Assembly: GCA_008080565.1 (NCBI GenBank)
Contig: VIKE01000035.1
Span: 1 to 43,651, forward strand
DNA: 43,651 nt
Reading direction: 5' to 3'
Origin: Rhodocyclaceae bacterium
Lineage (GTDB): Bacteria > Pseudomonadota > Gammaproteobacteria > Burkholderiales > Rhodocyclaceae
In this document: in pieces, positions 9,901 to 19,026 of the stretch
Numbering within the stretch: position 1 is the first letter of the stretch
How the letters are laid out: each line of letters opens with the position of its first letter
The notes under the pieces: model-generated
What the model was told of the DNA's origin: nothing
The model's database searches: none
Seen by the model: only the letters and a program-made list of their open reading frames with translations
Position numbers and translations under genes: made by a program

Positions 9901-11160
9901 ATCGGCCTTCGCGAGTTCGGATTGCGTCTTGCCGAGCAGGCGCAGCGGCCAGTATTGATCGTCGACGACAATCCGGTTTCGCTGAACATACTGTGCCATC
10001 TGACCAGCCAGCTTGGTCTGAAAGCTGAAATCGCCGCCAGCGGCTACGAGGCCATTCGGAAAATGGATGTCGAGGTGCCGTCGGACTACTTGTTGTGCAT
10101 CGTCGATTGGCGCATGTCGGGCATGGATGGCATCGAAACCATCCGGAAAATGCGCGCCATATATGCCAAGCGGAACAAGAGCGCGCCACGGGCAATTCTG
10201 ATCACGGCCTACAGCCACCACAGCGAACTTGACGGCGTTGCCAGTGATATCGACGGCCTGCTCAGCAAGCCGGTTTGCGCCCGCCATCTTTATGTTGAGT
10301 TGGCCAACTGTCTGGGTGTTTCCACACCGGAATCACCTCCGGTCGAACGGCGCAAGGTTGCCGTCCGGCAATGGTCGCGCTTTAGCGGCTTGGACATCCT
10401 GATTGCGGAAGATGTCGAAATCAACCGTGAAGTCATCGGCGAGCTGCTCGCCAACGCCGGGCTGACGGCCCGCTTCGCCGTGAATGGCGACGAATGCCTG
10501 AAAGCCGTATCCGAAAAGCGCCCCGACGTTATTTTGATGGACGTCCAAATGCCGATCCTGGACGGCTACATGACCACCCGGCGGTTGCGCGAGCAATCCG
10601 AATATGTCGATCTGCCGATCATCGCACTGACCGCAAATGCACTACTCGAGGAGAAGGAGCATTGCCTCCGGGCAGGAATGAATGGCCATATCGCAAAACC
10701 AGTGCGAATGGAGCATTTTTACGAGCAGCTGGTTGCCTGCATCCCGGACTGGCGGCCCCATGCGCCACCGCCAGAACCTCCGGAAGCTCACCGAGATGAC
10801 AGGAATGCCGGGAACGCACCCTACCCTGAACTTCCAGGCCTCGACGTGGCAGTCGGATTGACCCATGTCGGCCAAATGCCGCTGTATCTGCGGTTGCTGG
10901 CCAAGTTTCGCGATACGCACGGCGCCGTATTCGAAAAAGACTTCATCCAGGCGAGAAATGCTGACGACTGGGGAACGCAGTTACGGATGGCTCATTCCCT
11001 GAAAGGGGTCGCCCGCACCCTGGGCGCTTTTGACCTTGGCGAAGCGGCGGCGCAACTCGAGCTGGCTGCCGACTCAAAGGATGGCGACGCATGCGCGATA
11101 TGTCTCGCGCAAACCCTGGCCCAACTGTATGTGGTGGTGGACGGCTTGCGGAGCATTTGA
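6907..11160 (+). CDS. Hybrid sensor histidine kinase: Cache, three PAS, HisKA, ATPase, two receivers, HPt
   Basis: A 1417-residue membrane kinase. ATG 6907 has GAGGA at 6896-6900 and is preferred over TTG 6853. Order: TM1 (about 18-40), periplasmic dCache-like sensor (40-295), TM2 (297-320), HAMP-like linker, three PAS domains (about 395-505, 520-630, 640-752), HisKA with [16 protein letters not shown] (phospho-His775), ATPase with [22 protein letters not shown] and [19 protein letters not shown], receiver 1 ([12 protein letters not shown], Asp1067), receiver 2 ([13 protein letters not shown], Asp1212) and a C-terminal HPt ([14 protein letters not shown], His1363). All phosphotransfer residues are present, so a full His-Asp-His relay is possible. 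BarA/TodS-style architecture. No response regulator or operon partner adjoins it; ligand and output are unknown. Confidence 0.93.
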   Translation: MESKGRKRISDYWDSLRIQLTFGVLLLQAVCLASLALIAENQLKSSFLDQLQEQQESNLGLVSNWIDHGVKERIGLLQAVAESLTPEDWTNRDTVQHHLSSQPSINRFFARDVYVISAKGTRIAEVPQRQKVNADYSAAPYLTRAIETRRPVIMPLIGRFSGRPNLIFAVPVLDKAGAVVAVICGSDDLGSGSQFYISDFAHNGPSGGYQVISLDERSYVASTDASKVLTKVVGEVADPLMERRINEGFTGAGWSIGEGGNELISHATIIKDINWLVVAYVPVKQALAPLADLTQTIWIGAILAMLITGIVVLRLLNSQLKPLENAATKIASLLPNKELIELPESGSREIRTFLQHFNRLHQVIREQILALQNERDHLELAVNQRTEALTATEQFTRAITDALPSMIAYWDTELRNRFANRAYLELYGISAQEIKGMQLQELLGEETYRLREAHVQAALNGERQCFERVLSNQGKVGRHIVAHYIPDGPPGSVKGIFVLLYDITELKAAEQEIQRQADELDDLYNHAPCGYHSLDQHGFIQKINDTELAWLGYTREELVGQRKITEFLTPSAVETFRQNFPKIHAGEAIRELPLELIRKNGSTFPVLLSASAVLDDAGRFISTRSAIIDYSQLRRQQETLGRVLAASPMAVRIARVEDHHILFVNKAYCDLVRRTQEEVNNEEVSHYYADPDVFEEIRATLARGESVLNRLVEIHFPDNPDEPHVWAMGSYMNIDYEGSPTVLAWFFDVTKLQEAKSDAEAATRAKSAFLANMSHEIRTPMNAIIGMAELTLATDLSARQLNYVSKIKSASESLLTIINDILDFSKIEAGKLEMDQTPFVLESVFDRLSSVVALRAENQGIELYYDIDEDTRLLEGDPLRLGQVFTNLVSNSLKFSTGGSVIVKVRTTTLGEDDLELHCSVSDEGIGMSEEQVGRLFDPFTQADSSTTRRFGGTGLGLSISRQLVELMGGRIWVESELGHGSTFHFTVRLRILGPDRRIGLREFGLRLAEQAQRPVLIVDDNPVSLNILCHLTSQLGLKAEIAASGYEAIRKMDVEVPSDYLLCIVDWRMSGMDGIETIRKMRAIYAKRNKSAPRAILITAYSHHSELDGVASDIDGLLSKPVCARHLYVELANCLGVSTPESPPVERRKVAVRQWSRFSGLDILIAEDVEINREVIGELLANAGLTARFAVNGDECLKAVSEKRPDVILMDVQMPILDGYMTTRRLREQSEYVDLPIIALTANALLEEKEHCLRAGMNGHIAKPVRMEHFYEQLVACIPDWRPHAPPPEPPEAHRDDRNAGNAPYPELPGLDVAVGLTHVGQMPLYLRLLAKFRDTHGAVFEKDFIQARNADDWGTQLRMAHSLKGVARTLGAFDLGEAAAQLELAADSKDGDACAICLAQTLAQLYVVVDGLRSI

Positions 11161-11252
11161 AGCGCGATACAGGTCTTCTCTGCCGGGACAGGCAAAGCGT
11201 AACGGGCTGCAGCACGACCTGCAGCCCCGCAACGGACAAATCTTTGTCGCCT

Positions 11253-11289
11253 TTCCACGGTCAACCGGAAATTTTGCCCAAAATCGAAG
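11253..11289 (+). repeat. Dispersed repeat copy 3
   Basis: TTCCACGGTCAACCGGAAAT followed by TTTGCCCAAAATCGAAG, in the roughly 290-base gap between the hybrid kinase and selO. Nothing else was recognised in that gap. Confidence 0.85.
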
Positions 11290-11450
11290 AATCCCGGTTT
11301 GCCCGCTCCCTCACCATTCTCGGTCGGCTGGGAACCAAACCCACCCATTAGCATCGAAATTGCTTGAAGCGGTCGCCGCAGGGAGATTTCCGACAAAATC
11401 CCTGCTGACTGCAACTTTTCCCGCTAGCCAACCTTCCTTTGACGATTTCA

Positions 11451-12935
11451 ATGAACGCCCCTGCGCCCCCTTTTTTTACCTTTGACAACTCCTACGTCCG
11501 GGATCTGGAAGATTTCTACGTTCACTGGAAGCCGACGCCGGCTACCAAGCCGGTCCTGATCCGTCTGAACGACGAACTGGCCCGCGAGCTGGGGGCCGAT
11601 CCGGCAGAACTGGCATCGCCGGCAGGCATTGAAGCCCTGGCCGGGAGTCGGTTGCCGGAAGGTGCCGAGCCAATCGCCCAGGCCTACGCCGGCCACCAGT
11701 TCGGCCAGTTTTCACCGCAATTGGGCGATGGACGTGCCTTGTTGCTCGGTGAGGTGATCGACCGTAACGGCGAGCGCCGCGACATCGCTTTCAAGGGCTC
11801 CGGACGCACCCCGTTTTCACGCAATGGCGACGGCAAATGCGCCCTCGGCCCGGCCTTGCGCGAATACATCATCAGCGAGGCGATGCACGCCCTGGGCATC
11901 CCGACCACGCGCTCTCTGGCCGTCGTGGCGACCGGCGACATGGTGCGCCGTGACCGCGCCCAGCCCGGCGCCGTGCTGACCCGCGTCGCCGCCAGCCATG
12001 TGCGCGTCGGCACCTTCCAGTATTTCGCCGCCCACCAGGGGCCGGAACAGGTCAAGCGCCTGGCTGACTACGTCATCGCCCGCCATTACCCTGCGCTGGC
12101 CGCCAGCCCGCAGCCCTACCTCGACCTGCTGGCCGCCGTCGGCGAGCGGCAGGCCGAACTGGTGGCGCGCTGGCTCGGCGTCGGCTTCATCCATGGCGTC
12201 ATGAACACCGACAACATGACGCTGTCCGGCGAAACCATCGATTACGGTCCCTGCGCCTTCATGGAAACCTACAGCTCGGGCACCGTGTTCAGTTCCATCG
12301 ACAGCGCCGGACGCTACGCCTACGGCAAGCAGGCCGGCATCGCCCGCTGGAACCTTGCCCGGCTGGCCGAAACCCTGCTGCCGCTCATCGACACTGACGC
12401 CGAGCGCGCCGTGCAGGCCGCCACGGCGGTCATCGACGCCCTGCCCGAGCGCCAGGCCGTGCACTGGCTGCGCGTCTTCCGGGCCAAGCTCGGCATCGAC
12501 GAATCGGGCGACGCCGAAGCCGATCGCACCCTGATCGACGATTTCCTGCGCCTACTCAAGCAAAACCGTCTCGATTTCACCGTCGCCTTCCGCGCCCTGT
12601 TCGACGCCGCAGCCGGCAACCCCTCGCGCCTCGACGCGCTGATGGGCGAAGCGTCCGACTTGGCCGACTGGAGCGCCCGCTGGCAAGCACGCCAGCCGGT
12701 ACGCCCGGCCGAGCTGCTTGCTGCCATGCGGCACGCCAACCCCTGCTACATCCCGCGCAACCACCGCGTCGAGGCGGCCCTCGATGCCGCCGTCGATGAC
12801 AACAATCTCGCTCCCTTCGAACGCCTGCTCGCCGTCATCCAGGCCCCTTTCGACGAACGCCCCGCCGATGCCGAATACGCCGAGCCGGCACCGACCGAAT
12901 TCACCACCACCTACATGACCTTCTGCGGCACCTGA
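11451..12935 (+). CDS. selO: Protein adenylyltransferase SelO (YdiU/UPF0061 family)
   Basis: A 494-residue protein. The family is recognised from AYAGHQFGQFSPQLGDGRA, FKGSGRTPFSRNGDGK, ALREYIISEAMHALGIPTTR, the MNTDNM metal-binding motif and DYGPCAFME. SelO is a pseudokinase that transfers AMP from ATP to Ser, Thr or Tyr of target proteins and is linked to redox stress. The C-terminus ends YMTFCGT; the Cys third from the end occupies the position of selenocysteine in eukaryotic SelO. ATG 11451 is preferred over an in-frame TTG 12 bases upstream, although no strong SD is visible. msrB follows after 15 bases, so the pair probably forms a redox-related operon. Confidence 0.93.
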   Translation: MNAPAPPFFTFDNSYVRDLEDFYVHWKPTPATKPVLIRLNDELARELGADPAELASPAGIEALAGSRLPEGAEPIAQAYAGHQFGQFSPQLGDGRALLLGEVIDRNGERRDIAFKGSGRTPFSRNGDGKCALGPALREYIISEAMHALGIPTTRSLAVVATGDMVRRDRAQPGAVLTRVAASHVRVGTFQYFAAHQGPEQVKRLADYVIARHYPALAASPQPYLDLLAAVGERQAELVARWLGVGFIHGVMNTDNMTLSGETIDYGPCAFMETYSSGTVFSSIDSAGRYAYGKQAGIARWNLARLAETLLPLIDTDAERAVQAATAVIDALPERQAVHWLRVFRAKLGIDESGDAEADRTLIDDFLRLLKQNRLDFTVAFRALFDAAAGNPSRLDALMGEASDLADWSARWQARQPVRPAELLAAMRHANPCYIPRNHRVEAALDAAVDDNNLAPFERLLAVIQAPFDERPADAEYAEPAPTEFTTTYMTFCGT

Positions 12936-12950
12936 CCCCTGGAGACCCCC

Positions 12951-13415
12951 ATGCCCCAAACCACGACCGACCTACTCGACTGGGCCGGCATCATCGAGAT
13001 CATCCGCAACGGCAACCCCCTGCCACCGCGTCGCGACGAGCGCAGCCCGGCCGACTGGAAAGCCGTGTTGACGCCCGACCAGTTCTACGTGATGCGCCAA
13101 AAAGGCACCGAGCATGCCTTCAGTTCCAGCATGTGCGCCGTCTTCGAACCGGGCCGCTACGCCTGCGCCTGCTGCGGCACCGAACTCTTCGACGCACAGA
13201 CCAAATTCGACAGCGGCAGCGGCTGGCCCAGCTTCACCCAGGCCGTTGCGCCCGGCCTCGTGAACTACATCCTCGATACCGGCCACGGCATGCAGCGCGT
13301 CGAAACCACTTGTGCCGTCTGCGACGCCCATCTCGGACACGTTTTCCCCGACGGCCCGGCACCGAGCGGCCTGCGCTACTGCATCAACGCCCTGGCGCTG
13401 AAAAAACTGGCCTGA
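12951..13415 (+). CDS. msrB: Peptide-methionine (R)-S-oxide reductase MsrB
   Basis: A 154-residue cytosolic enzyme that reduces methionine-R-sulfoxide in proteins. Visible motifs are the two zinc CxxC pairs (CACCGTELF and CAVCDAHLGHVF), the core FDSGSGWPSF and the catalytic Cys in LRYCINALAL near the C-terminus. GGAG lies 6 to 7 bases before ATG 12951. It follows selO closely and is followed 8 bases after its stop by a dispersed repeat. A second MsrB domain, without zinc cysteines, occurs in the fusion protein at 37636-38970. Confidence 0.95.
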   Translation: MPQTTTDLLDWAGIIEIIRNGNPLPPRRDERSPADWKAVLTPDQFYVMRQKGTEHAFSSSMCAVFEPGRYACACCGTELFDAQTKFDSGSGWPSFTQAVAPGLVNYILDTGHGMQRVETTCAVCDAHLGHVFPDGPAPSGLRYCINALALKKLA

Positions 13416-13422
13416 ATGTGCA

Positions 13423-13460
13423 TTCCACGGTCAACCGGAAAAAATGACCAAAATTGAAAT
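13423..13460 (+). repeat. Dispersed repeat copy 4, between msrB and the arsC-like gene
   Basis: TTCCACGGTCAACCGGAAAA followed by AAATGACCAAAATTGAAAT. Its internal ATG (13444) is in frame with the following ArsC-family gene, so the repeat could supply a start codon. Confidence 0.85.
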
Positions 13461-13479
13461 CCTCAACCGCCCTCAATCC

Positions 13480-13830
13480 ATGACCGTCACCATCTACCAC
13501 AACAACCGCTGCGGAAAATCCCGCGACACTCTCGCCCTGCTCAAGGAAAAAGGCATAGCACCCGAGATCGTCGCCTATCTCGAAACCCCGCCCGACGCCG
13601 CCACGCTGCGCGGCCTGCTCAAGAAACTCGGCTTCGCCGATGCCCGCGCCCTGATCCGCAAGGGTGAAGCCGAATACAAGACGCTCAATCTGGCCGACCC
13701 GTCGCTGTCGCAGGACGCCCTGATCGAAGCCATGGTCGCCAACCCCAAGCTGATCGAACGGCCCATCGTCGTCAACGGCAATCAGGCTGCCCTCGGCCGC
13801 CCACCGGAAAACGTGCTGGCGATTCTGTAA
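13480..13830 (+). CDS. arsC: ArsC/YffB-type thioredoxin-fold reductase (arsenate reductase family)
   Basis: A 116-residue protein, MTVTIYHNNRCGKSRDTLAL, with the ArsC-family catalytic Cys11 in NNRCGKSR and the later conserved NPKLIERPIVVNG segment containing the family Arg. Glutaredoxin-dependent arsenate reductases of this type reduce arsenate to arsenite, but close paralogues have other, poorly known redox roles. No ars operon is nearby, so resistance is not established. ATG 13480 matches the family N-terminus. An upstream in-frame ATG at 13444 lies inside a dispersed repeat and would add 12 residues (MTKIEILNRPQS). Neither start has a strong SD. Confidence 0.85.
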   Translation: MTVTIYHNNRCGKSRDTLALLKEKGIAPEIVAYLETPPDAATLRGLLKKLGFADARALIRKGEAEYKTLNLADPSLSQDALIEAMVANPKLIERPIVVNGNQAALGRPPENVLAIL

Positions 13831-13920
13831 GCTCCTGCGAACTCCTGCCACGCGCGAAAGCCCTGCCAAGCCCGCACCCAGCCGGCTATACTGGCCGCAT
13901 CCCGCTTGCCGGAGTTCGCC

Positions 13921-15309
13921 ATGCCTGCACCTTCCGAGCAGTTCGTCCTCGCGCTCGACCAGGGCACGACCAGTGCGCGCGCCATCCTGTTCGACCGCCA
14001 GGGCAACATCCACTGCCTCGCCCAGCAGGAAATCACCCAGCACTATCCGCAACCTGGCTGGGTCGAGCATGACGCCGATGAAATCTGGCTGGCGCAACTT
14101 GCCGTCGCCCGCGCCGTGCTGCGCGACAACGGCGTGTCCGCCACGCAGATCGCCGCCGCCGGCATCACCAACCAGCGCGAAACCACCGTCCTCTGGGATC
14201 GCGCCACCGGCCAGCCGCTGCACCGCGCCATCGTCTGGCAGGACCGGCGCACCGCCGGCATTTGCGACGAACTGACTGCCGCCGGCCACGCCGAGCTCTT
14301 CCAGCAACGCACCGGCCTCGTCCTCGACGCCTATTTCTCCGGCACCAAGCTCAAGTGGCTGCTCGACCACATCCCCGGCGCCCGCGCCCGGGCCGAGCGC
14401 GGCGAACTGGCCTTCGGCACCATCGACAGCTGGCTGGCCTGGAAGCTGTCCGGCGAGCACGTGACCGACCCGTCGAACGCCTCGCGCACCCTGCTTTTCG
14501 ACATCCATCGCCAATGCTGGGACGACGAGTTGCTGGCGCTGCTAGGCATTCCCGCCGTCCTGCTGCCGCGTCTCGTCGCCAGCAGTGGCGAGATCGCGAC
14601 GATCAGTGCCGAGTGGCTGGGTGCGGAGATTCCGCTGTCCGGCATGGCCGGTGACCAGCAAGCCGCGACCTTCGGTCAGGCCTGCCTCGACATCGGCATG
14701 GCCAAGAACACCTACGGCACTGGCTGCTTCCTGCTCATGAACACCGGCCCGCAGCCCATGGCCTCGCGACATCGCCTGCTCACGACCGTCGGCTGGCGAC
14801 GTAACGGCAAAACCACCTACCTGCTCGAAGGCAGCGTCTTCATGGGCGGCGCCACCGTGCAATGGCTGTGGGATCCGTCCGCGCGCGGCGCGCTGTTCGG
14901 TCTGACGCGCGGCACGACCCGCGCCCACATCGCCCGCGCCGCGCTCGAAGCCATCGCCTTCCAGAGCGCCGAAGTGCTGCAGGCCATGGAAAACGACGCC
15001 GGCCAGCCGATCAAGGAAGTGCGCGTCGATGGCGGTGCTGCGCGAAATGACCTGCTCATGCAATTCCAGGCCGACCTGCTTGGCGTGCCCGTCGTGCGCC
15101 CGAAAGTCACCGAAACCACCGCCCTCGGCGCCGCTTACCTGGCCGGGCTGGCCGTCGGCTTCTGGCAGGACGAAGCCGAACTCACCACCTTGTGGCAAGC
15201 CGAACGCCGCTTCGAGCCGGCCATGGCTGATGATCATCGGGCGGCCCTGTTCGCCGACTGGCGTCGCGCCATCCAGCGCACCCTCGGCTGGGCCAGGGCC
15301 GAATCATGA
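13921..15309 (+). CDS. glpK: Glycerol kinase with an internal in-frame deletion
   Basis: A 462-residue FGGY-family kinase converting glycerol to glycerol-3-phosphate with ATP. Visible motifs are [15 protein letters not shown] (phosphate loop), [20 protein letters not shown] (catalytic Asp), NTYGTGCF and [20 protein letters not shown]. At residues 315-318 the frame jumps from VQWL directly to [16 protein letters not shown]. coli GlpK has about 39 more residues between these points, including the conserved GLGAPYW segment, and the overall length is correspondingly short of the usual ~500. The frame stays open, so it is either an in-frame deletion or an assembly artefact; activity is doubtful. 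ATG 13921 has GGAG upstream. The stop overlaps the glpD start (ATGA). Confidence 0.88.
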   Translation: MPAPSEQFVLALDQGTTSARAILFDRQGNIHCLAQQEITQHYPQPGWVEHDADEIWLAQLAVARAVLRDNGVSATQIAAAGITNQRETTVLWDRATGQPLHRAIVWQDRRTAGICDELTAAGHAELFQQRTGLVLDAYFSGTKLKWLLDHIPGARARAERGELAFGTIDSWLAWKLSGEHVTDPSNASRTLLFDIHRQCWDDELLALLGIPAVLLPRLVASSGEIATISAEWLGAEIPLSGMAGDQQAATFGQACLDIGMAKNTYGTGCFLLMNTGPQPMASRHRLLTTVGWRRNGKTTYLLEGSVFMGGATVQWLWDPSARGALFGLTRGTTRAHIARAALEAIAFQSAEVLQAMENDAGQPIKEVRVDGGAARNDLLMQFQADLLGVPVVRPKVTETTALGAAYLAGLAVGFWQDEAELTTLWQAERRFEPAMADDHRAALFADWRRAIQRTLGWARAES

Positions 15310-16889
15310 CCAGCCGCGAAGACAAACTCGCCGCCCTGCGCGATCAGCGCCCGTGGGACATTCTGATCATCGGCGGCGGTGCCAGCGGCCTTGGCGCTGC
15401 GGTCGACGCGGCAGCGCGCGGCTATCGAACGTTGCTCGTTGAGGCCCGCGATTTCGCCTCCGGCACCTCGATGTGCAGCACCAAGCTCATTCACGGCGGC
15501 GTGCGCTATTTGCGTCAGGGCGACATCGGCATGGTCCGCAACGCCCTGCGCGAACGCTCCTTCCTGCTCCGCAACGCGCCGCACCTCGTCCATCCGCTCG
15601 CCTTCATCATCCCGGCCTGGAACCAGATCGACCGCCTGATGTTTGCCGCCGGCCTCAAGCTCTATGACCTGCTTTCCGGCTGGCACAACCTGGCCGCCTC
15701 GCAGAGCCTCAGCCGGCAGGACGTCATCACCGCCCTGCCCGGTCTGAAAAGCGCCGGCCTGTGCGGCGGCATCCGCTACTGGGACGGCCAGTTCGACGAC
15801 GCCCGGCTGGCCATCACGCTGATGTGCACCGCCACCGAACTCGGCGCCACCTGCCTCAATTACCTGCCGGCCATCCGCCTGCTCAAAACCAACGACCGCG
15901 TCACCGGCGCCATGCTGTGCGATGCCGAAACCGGCGAGGAATTCGAGGTCACCGCCCGCGCCATCATCAACGCCAGCGGGGTGCACGCCGACAGCGTTCG
16001 CCAGTTGGACGACGCCAAAGCACCGCCCTTGCTGACGCCCAGCCAGGGCATCCACCTCGTATTCGATGCCGATTTTCTGCCCGGCCAGCAGGCGCTCATG
16101 ATCCCGAAAACCGAAGACGGCCGGGTCATGTTCGCCATTCCCTGGCAAGGCAAGGTGCTGCTCGGCACCACCGACACGCCGCGCCCGGAGTTGCAGCAGT
16201 TCAACGACCCGCAACCGCTCGAAGAGGAAATCAACTTCCTGCTGCGCACGGCGGCCGGCGTCCTGACCCGGCCGCCGACCCGCGCCGACATCCGCAGCGC
16301 CTTCGCCGGCCTGCGCCCGCTCATTCATCCCGACAACACGGACGAGAAAAACACCGCAGCCCTGTCACGCGAACACGCCGTGCTGGTCAGCCCGAGCGGC
16401 CTGATCACGCTCACCGGCGGCAAATGGACAACCTACCGGCTGATGGCCGAACAGGTCATCGACCGAGCCATCGAGGTCGCGGGCTTGCCGGAGGTCCCAT
16501 GCCCGACCGAAACGCTGCAACTGCATGGCTACACAACAGCCCCCGCCAGCATCGGCTACGGCACCGATGCCCTGCAGCTTGCCACCTTGCCCGGCCACGA
16601 CGCGCTGCTGCATCCGAACCTGCCCTACACCGAAGCCATGATTCGCTTCGCCATCCGCCACGAAGCAGCGCGGACCATCGAAGACATCCTGGCCCGCCGA
16701 ACACGCGCCCTGTTCCACGATGCTACCGCCGCCGAAGCGACCATCGAACGGATTGCCGGGATAGTCGTTGAAGAATTACTACTATCGCCAGAGCAACTGA
16801 CAGCGATGATCAACGCAGCGCGGAGCTATTCCAGACGCTTCAGATTAAGCGCTCGGTGTGGACAGGTGGGGTCCCGGTCCGGATATTGA
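15306..16889 (+). CDS. glpD: Aerobic glycerol-3-phosphate dehydrogenase
   Basis: A 527-residue FAD-dependent, membrane-associated enzyme that oxidises glycerol-3-phosphate to dihydroxyacetone phosphate and feeds electrons to quinone. Motifs are the N-terminal FAD site [38 protein letters not shown], the substrate/FAD segments [20 protein letters not shown] and [15 protein letters not shown], and a C-terminal DAO_C domain (about 395-510). It is translationally coupled to glpK. The last 15 or so residues ([13 protein letters not shown]) do not look like the usual GlpD ending and may be an altered C-terminus. Confidence 0.93.
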   Translation: MTSREDKLAALRDQRPWDILIIGGGASGLGAAVDAAARGYRTLLVEARDFASGTSMCSTKLIHGGVRYLRQGDIGMVRNALRERSFLLRNAPHLVHPLAFIIPAWNQIDRLMFAAGLKLYDLLSGWHNLAASQSLSRQDVITALPGLKSAGLCGGIRYWDGQFDDARLAITLMCTATELGATCLNYLPAIRLLKTNDRVTGAMLCDAETGEEFEVTARAIINASGVHADSVRQLDDAKAPPLLTPSQGIHLVFDADFLPGQQALMIPKTEDGRVMFAIPWQGKVLLGTTDTPRPELQQFNDPQPLEEEINFLLRTAAGVLTRPPTRADIRSAFAGLRPLIHPDNTDEKNTAALSREHAVLVSPSGLITLTGGKWTTYRLMAEQVIDRAIEVAGLPEVPCPTETLQLHGYTTAPASIGYGTDALQLATLPGHDALLHPNLPYTEAMIRFAIRHEAARTIEDILARRTRALFHDATAAEATIERIAGIVVEELLLSPEQLTAMINAARSYSRRFRLSARCGQVGSRSGY

Positions 16890-17012
16890 TTGGACATCCC
16901 ATTCTCCCAAGGCGTGGTTAGTCCATCAGACGTTTCCGAATTTCTGCTTGGGGCAACTCGGCGTGTGGCAACATGCCTTCGTACAACGTCAACGATTAGG
17001 GGAAGTATCGCT

Positions 17013-17330
17013 ATGTGGAAGGTATTCGACATAAATGACCTGAAGGCAAAGGTGGCAGGTTCGGAGCCTAGTTTCTTCGAGTTTTTGAGAGGCTCTCAAA
17101 TGTCCTGTGCCGTCTACAGGCTCCCCGCAGGCTCAAAGGATATGCAGGCGCCTCATCTGGAAGACGAGGTATATATGGTGCTGGAAGGCAAAGCCAGGGT
17201 TCGCGTCGACACTCAGGAGCAAGACGTTGGGCCTGGCACTATTCTTTTCATCCAGGCGACTACGAAACATTCGTTTTTCGATATCACTGACGACTTGACG
17301 CTCCTGGCGATGTTCGGGCCAACTACTTGA
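17013..17330 (+). CDS. Small cupin-domain protein
   Basis: A 105-residue single-domain cupin. AGGGGA at 16998-17003 supports ATG 17013. The first cupin motif is represented by MQAPHLEDEVYMVLEGKARV (His and two Glu as likely metal ligands) and the second by GPGTILFIQATTKHSFFDI (His). Such small cupins bind a divalent metal and may be enzymes or sensors; the substrate is unknown. It lies 124 bases after glpD on the same strand. Its less GC-rich sequence and gap suggest it is separate from the glp operon. Confidence 0.8.
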   Translation: MWKVFDINDLKAKVAGSEPSFFEFLRGSQMSCAVYRLPAGSKDMQAPHLEDEVYMVLEGKARVRVDTQEQDVGPGTILFIQATTKHSFFDITDDLTLLAMFGPTT

Positions 17331-17399
17331 TAATCAAAAGTGCACCAATAGCCTAGAATGGGTTGAGGACAGCTTTGCAACAAGCCCACGGAGCGCTCT

Positions 17400-17561
17400 G
17401 TGTTACAAGCCATTCTTGACAATTACCTGCTCCTTTCAGCCCTCATCCTGTTATTCCTGTTCCTGGTGCCGGCGCTGATCCTGCGTGGCCGCGGCGTGCG
17501 CGATCCATCACGGCCAGAGCGCCGCAGCCAGCCACGGCCGGGCACTGACCGTCGAGCCTGA
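17400..17561 (+). CDS. Small single-pass membrane protein
   Basis: A 53-residue reading frame starting at GTG 17400 (VLQAILDNYLLLSALILLFL), with GGAG at 17390-17393 six bases upstream. One strongly hydrophobic helix (about residues 9-28) is followed by an Arg-rich tail (RGRGVRDPSRPERRSQPRP), which fits the positive-inside rule with an N-out orientation. It ends 19 bases before a dispersed repeat. I do not recognise a family. The combination of RBS, frame and hydrophobicity makes it a reasonable small gene, but it could be chance. Confidence 0.5.
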   Translation: MLQAILDNYLLLSALILLFLFLVPALILRGRGVRDPSRPERRSQPRPGTDRRA

Positions 17562-17580
17562 GCCGCGTTCAGGGAAACAG

Positions 17581-17619
17581 CAATTTCATTTTTGGCCATT
17601 TTTCCCGGTTGACCGTGGC
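17581..17619 (-). repeat. Dispersed repeat copy 5
   Basis: On the minus strand it reads GCCACGGTCAACCGGGAAAA followed by ATGGCCAAAAATGAAATTG. It lies between the 3' ends of the small membrane gene and the DUF4202 gene. Confidence 0.85.
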
Positions 17620-17640
17620 AACCGGATGCCACGCCCGCGA

Positions 17641-18240
17641 TCAGCCTTCGGCAACCGCTTTCAGTATCAACGGCACCAACGCCTCGGGTAGTTTGATGCC
17701 ACCGGTCGTCGCGAAGGCATGGGCGGTGTCGGACATTTTCTTCCACGTCTTGCGGATGATGCCGAGCCACTTTTCTTCGGTGTAATCAGCCTGCTGGCCG
17801 GCAAAGCCGAGCATGTAGTGCTCGATGAAGACGAGGCAGCTGACGTCTTCCAGCAACTGCGTATCGGGGTTGGTCTTGAGTCCAACCTTACCGATTGCAG
17901 CTTTGACCGGCTCGATCATCGCCTCGTCGTACCCGGCTTGGCGCATCAATTCACCGGCCGTCTCGGCATGAAATTTATAGAGCCCGGTGCGCCAGGCAAA
18001 GTAGCCGGGCTTGCCGAGCGGATAGTTGCTGCGCGGCACCGTCCATCGCTTTATGTGCTGGGCACGCACGGCAAGCTGCGCGACTTCGCTGGCATCCGGC
18101 GCAAAGCGGCCGATCATCTCCGTCATGCGCTGCGCGTAGAGCAGTTCTTTGGGCAGCCCTTCATCCTGATTCGGATCTTGCGCATTGGCGGCGTCAAACA
18201 GGGCGATGGTTTTGGTGAAGCGTTCCAGGTTGGCGATCAT
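17641..18240 (-). CDS. DUF4202 domain-containing protein
   Basis: A 199-residue soluble protein starting MIANLERFTKTIALFDAANA, recognised as the DUF4202 family (YAQRMTEMIGRFAPDAS, ACQ-like HIKRWTVPRSNYPLGKPGYF, MLGFAGQQADYTEEKWLGII). Several conserved His and acidic residues (AQHIKRW, LYKFHAE, VFIEHYM) resemble an HD-like all-helical fold, but I do not know its reaction. ATG 18240 fits the family start; longer in-frame extension upstream looks non-coding. It is transcribed convergently to the small membrane gene and divergently from the secreted protein at 18438. Confidence 0.8.
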   Translation of the reverse strand: MIANLERFTKTIALFDAANAQDPNQDEGLPKELLYAQRMTEMIGRFAPDASEVAQLAVRAQHIKRWTVPRSNYPLGKPGYFAWRTGLYKFHAETAGELMRQAGYDEAMIEPVKAAIGKVGLKTNPDTQLLEDVSCLVFIEHYMLGFAGQQADYTEEKWLGIIRKTWKKMSDTAHAFATTGGIKLPEALVPLILKAVAEG

Positions 18241-18437
18241 TGAATTCTCGTGGCGGCGTTTTTGGCTGGGTCGAAAAGCCCCGCCAATGTAACAGGGCTT
18301 TTGAATTCCATCGCGGAGGCGTGGCGGCATGGAATCAACTCTCAACCACAACGCATAGCACAGGCGGATATACTCATGCACGGCGCGTAACGACCGTAGG
18401 CGCCGTCCTGCTTCCATCCAAATCCAAGGGAACACAC

Positions 18438-18968
18438 ATGCACTCAAGACTGGTTTTGTCCTTACTTGCCGCACTCGCCTGCCTGCCCGCCGTGAGCCAG
18501 GCCCAACAATGCCCTGCTGGATATACAGCCACCACCGTAACCGGCCGTGTCACCACGATGAATATTTCCCAGACCCGGCAAGTCGGCCAGGTCTGCCTGG
18601 TCATGGTCACCGCCGACGGCCGTGAATTGTTTGACGACTGCGGCGCGCTGGTCGGCAAGGTAACCGCAATGGACACCGCGACCGGTGCCAGCACGCTGAA
18701 CCACACCGCCGTCTTCGAACTCCTCGAATCCTTCCAGACCTATCAGGATGCAGCCCAGATCACCGGGGTTCTGAACACCGATGCCGACGGCAACCCTTGT
18801 GCCTTCTCGGTCACCGAGCACATGACCAGAATTCGCTCAGGCACGGGTATTTTCAACGGCGCCACCATTGACGTCGTCGGCGAAGGCAGCATCAGCTTCT
18901 GTCCCGACAAGAATCTCAATACCTTCCAGCTCAACGGCACCGGCTGCATCCGCAACCGCCGCCGCTAA
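18438..18968 (+). CDS. Secreted or periplasmic protein of unknown function
   Basis: A 176-residue protein with a signal peptide (MHSRLVLSLLAALACLPAVS, cleavage near SQA-QQ). The mature part has six cysteines (CPAGY, QVCLVMV, DDCGALV, GNPCAF, SFCPDK, GTGCIR), an even number consistent with disulfides outside the cytoplasm, and looks beta-rich. AAGGG at 18426-18430 supports ATG 18438. It stands alone on the plus strand, divergent from DUF4202. I do not recognise the family. Confidence 0.75.
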   Translation: MHSRLVLSLLAALACLPAVSQAQQCPAGYTATTVTGRVTTMNISQTRQVGQVCLVMVTADGRELFDDCGALVGKVTAMDTATGASTLNHTAVFELLESFQTYQDAAQITGVLNTDADGNPCAFSVTEHMTRIRSGTGIFNGATIDVVGEGSISFCPDKNLNTFQLNGTGCIRNRRR

Positions 18969-19026
18969 TCGACACAACAACTGCTCGGCCAGCCCGGTTT
19001 CCCGACCAGGTTGGCCCGGGCAGCGC

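Noticed and set aside
885..13460. CRISPR-like array from the recurring repeat
   Set aside because: Copies are kilobases apart, in both orientations and inside genes; no regular spacers and no cas genes.
18969..19026. Terminator between the secreted protein and GST genes
   Set aside because: GC-rich segments are present, but I could not build a clean stem with a T tail.
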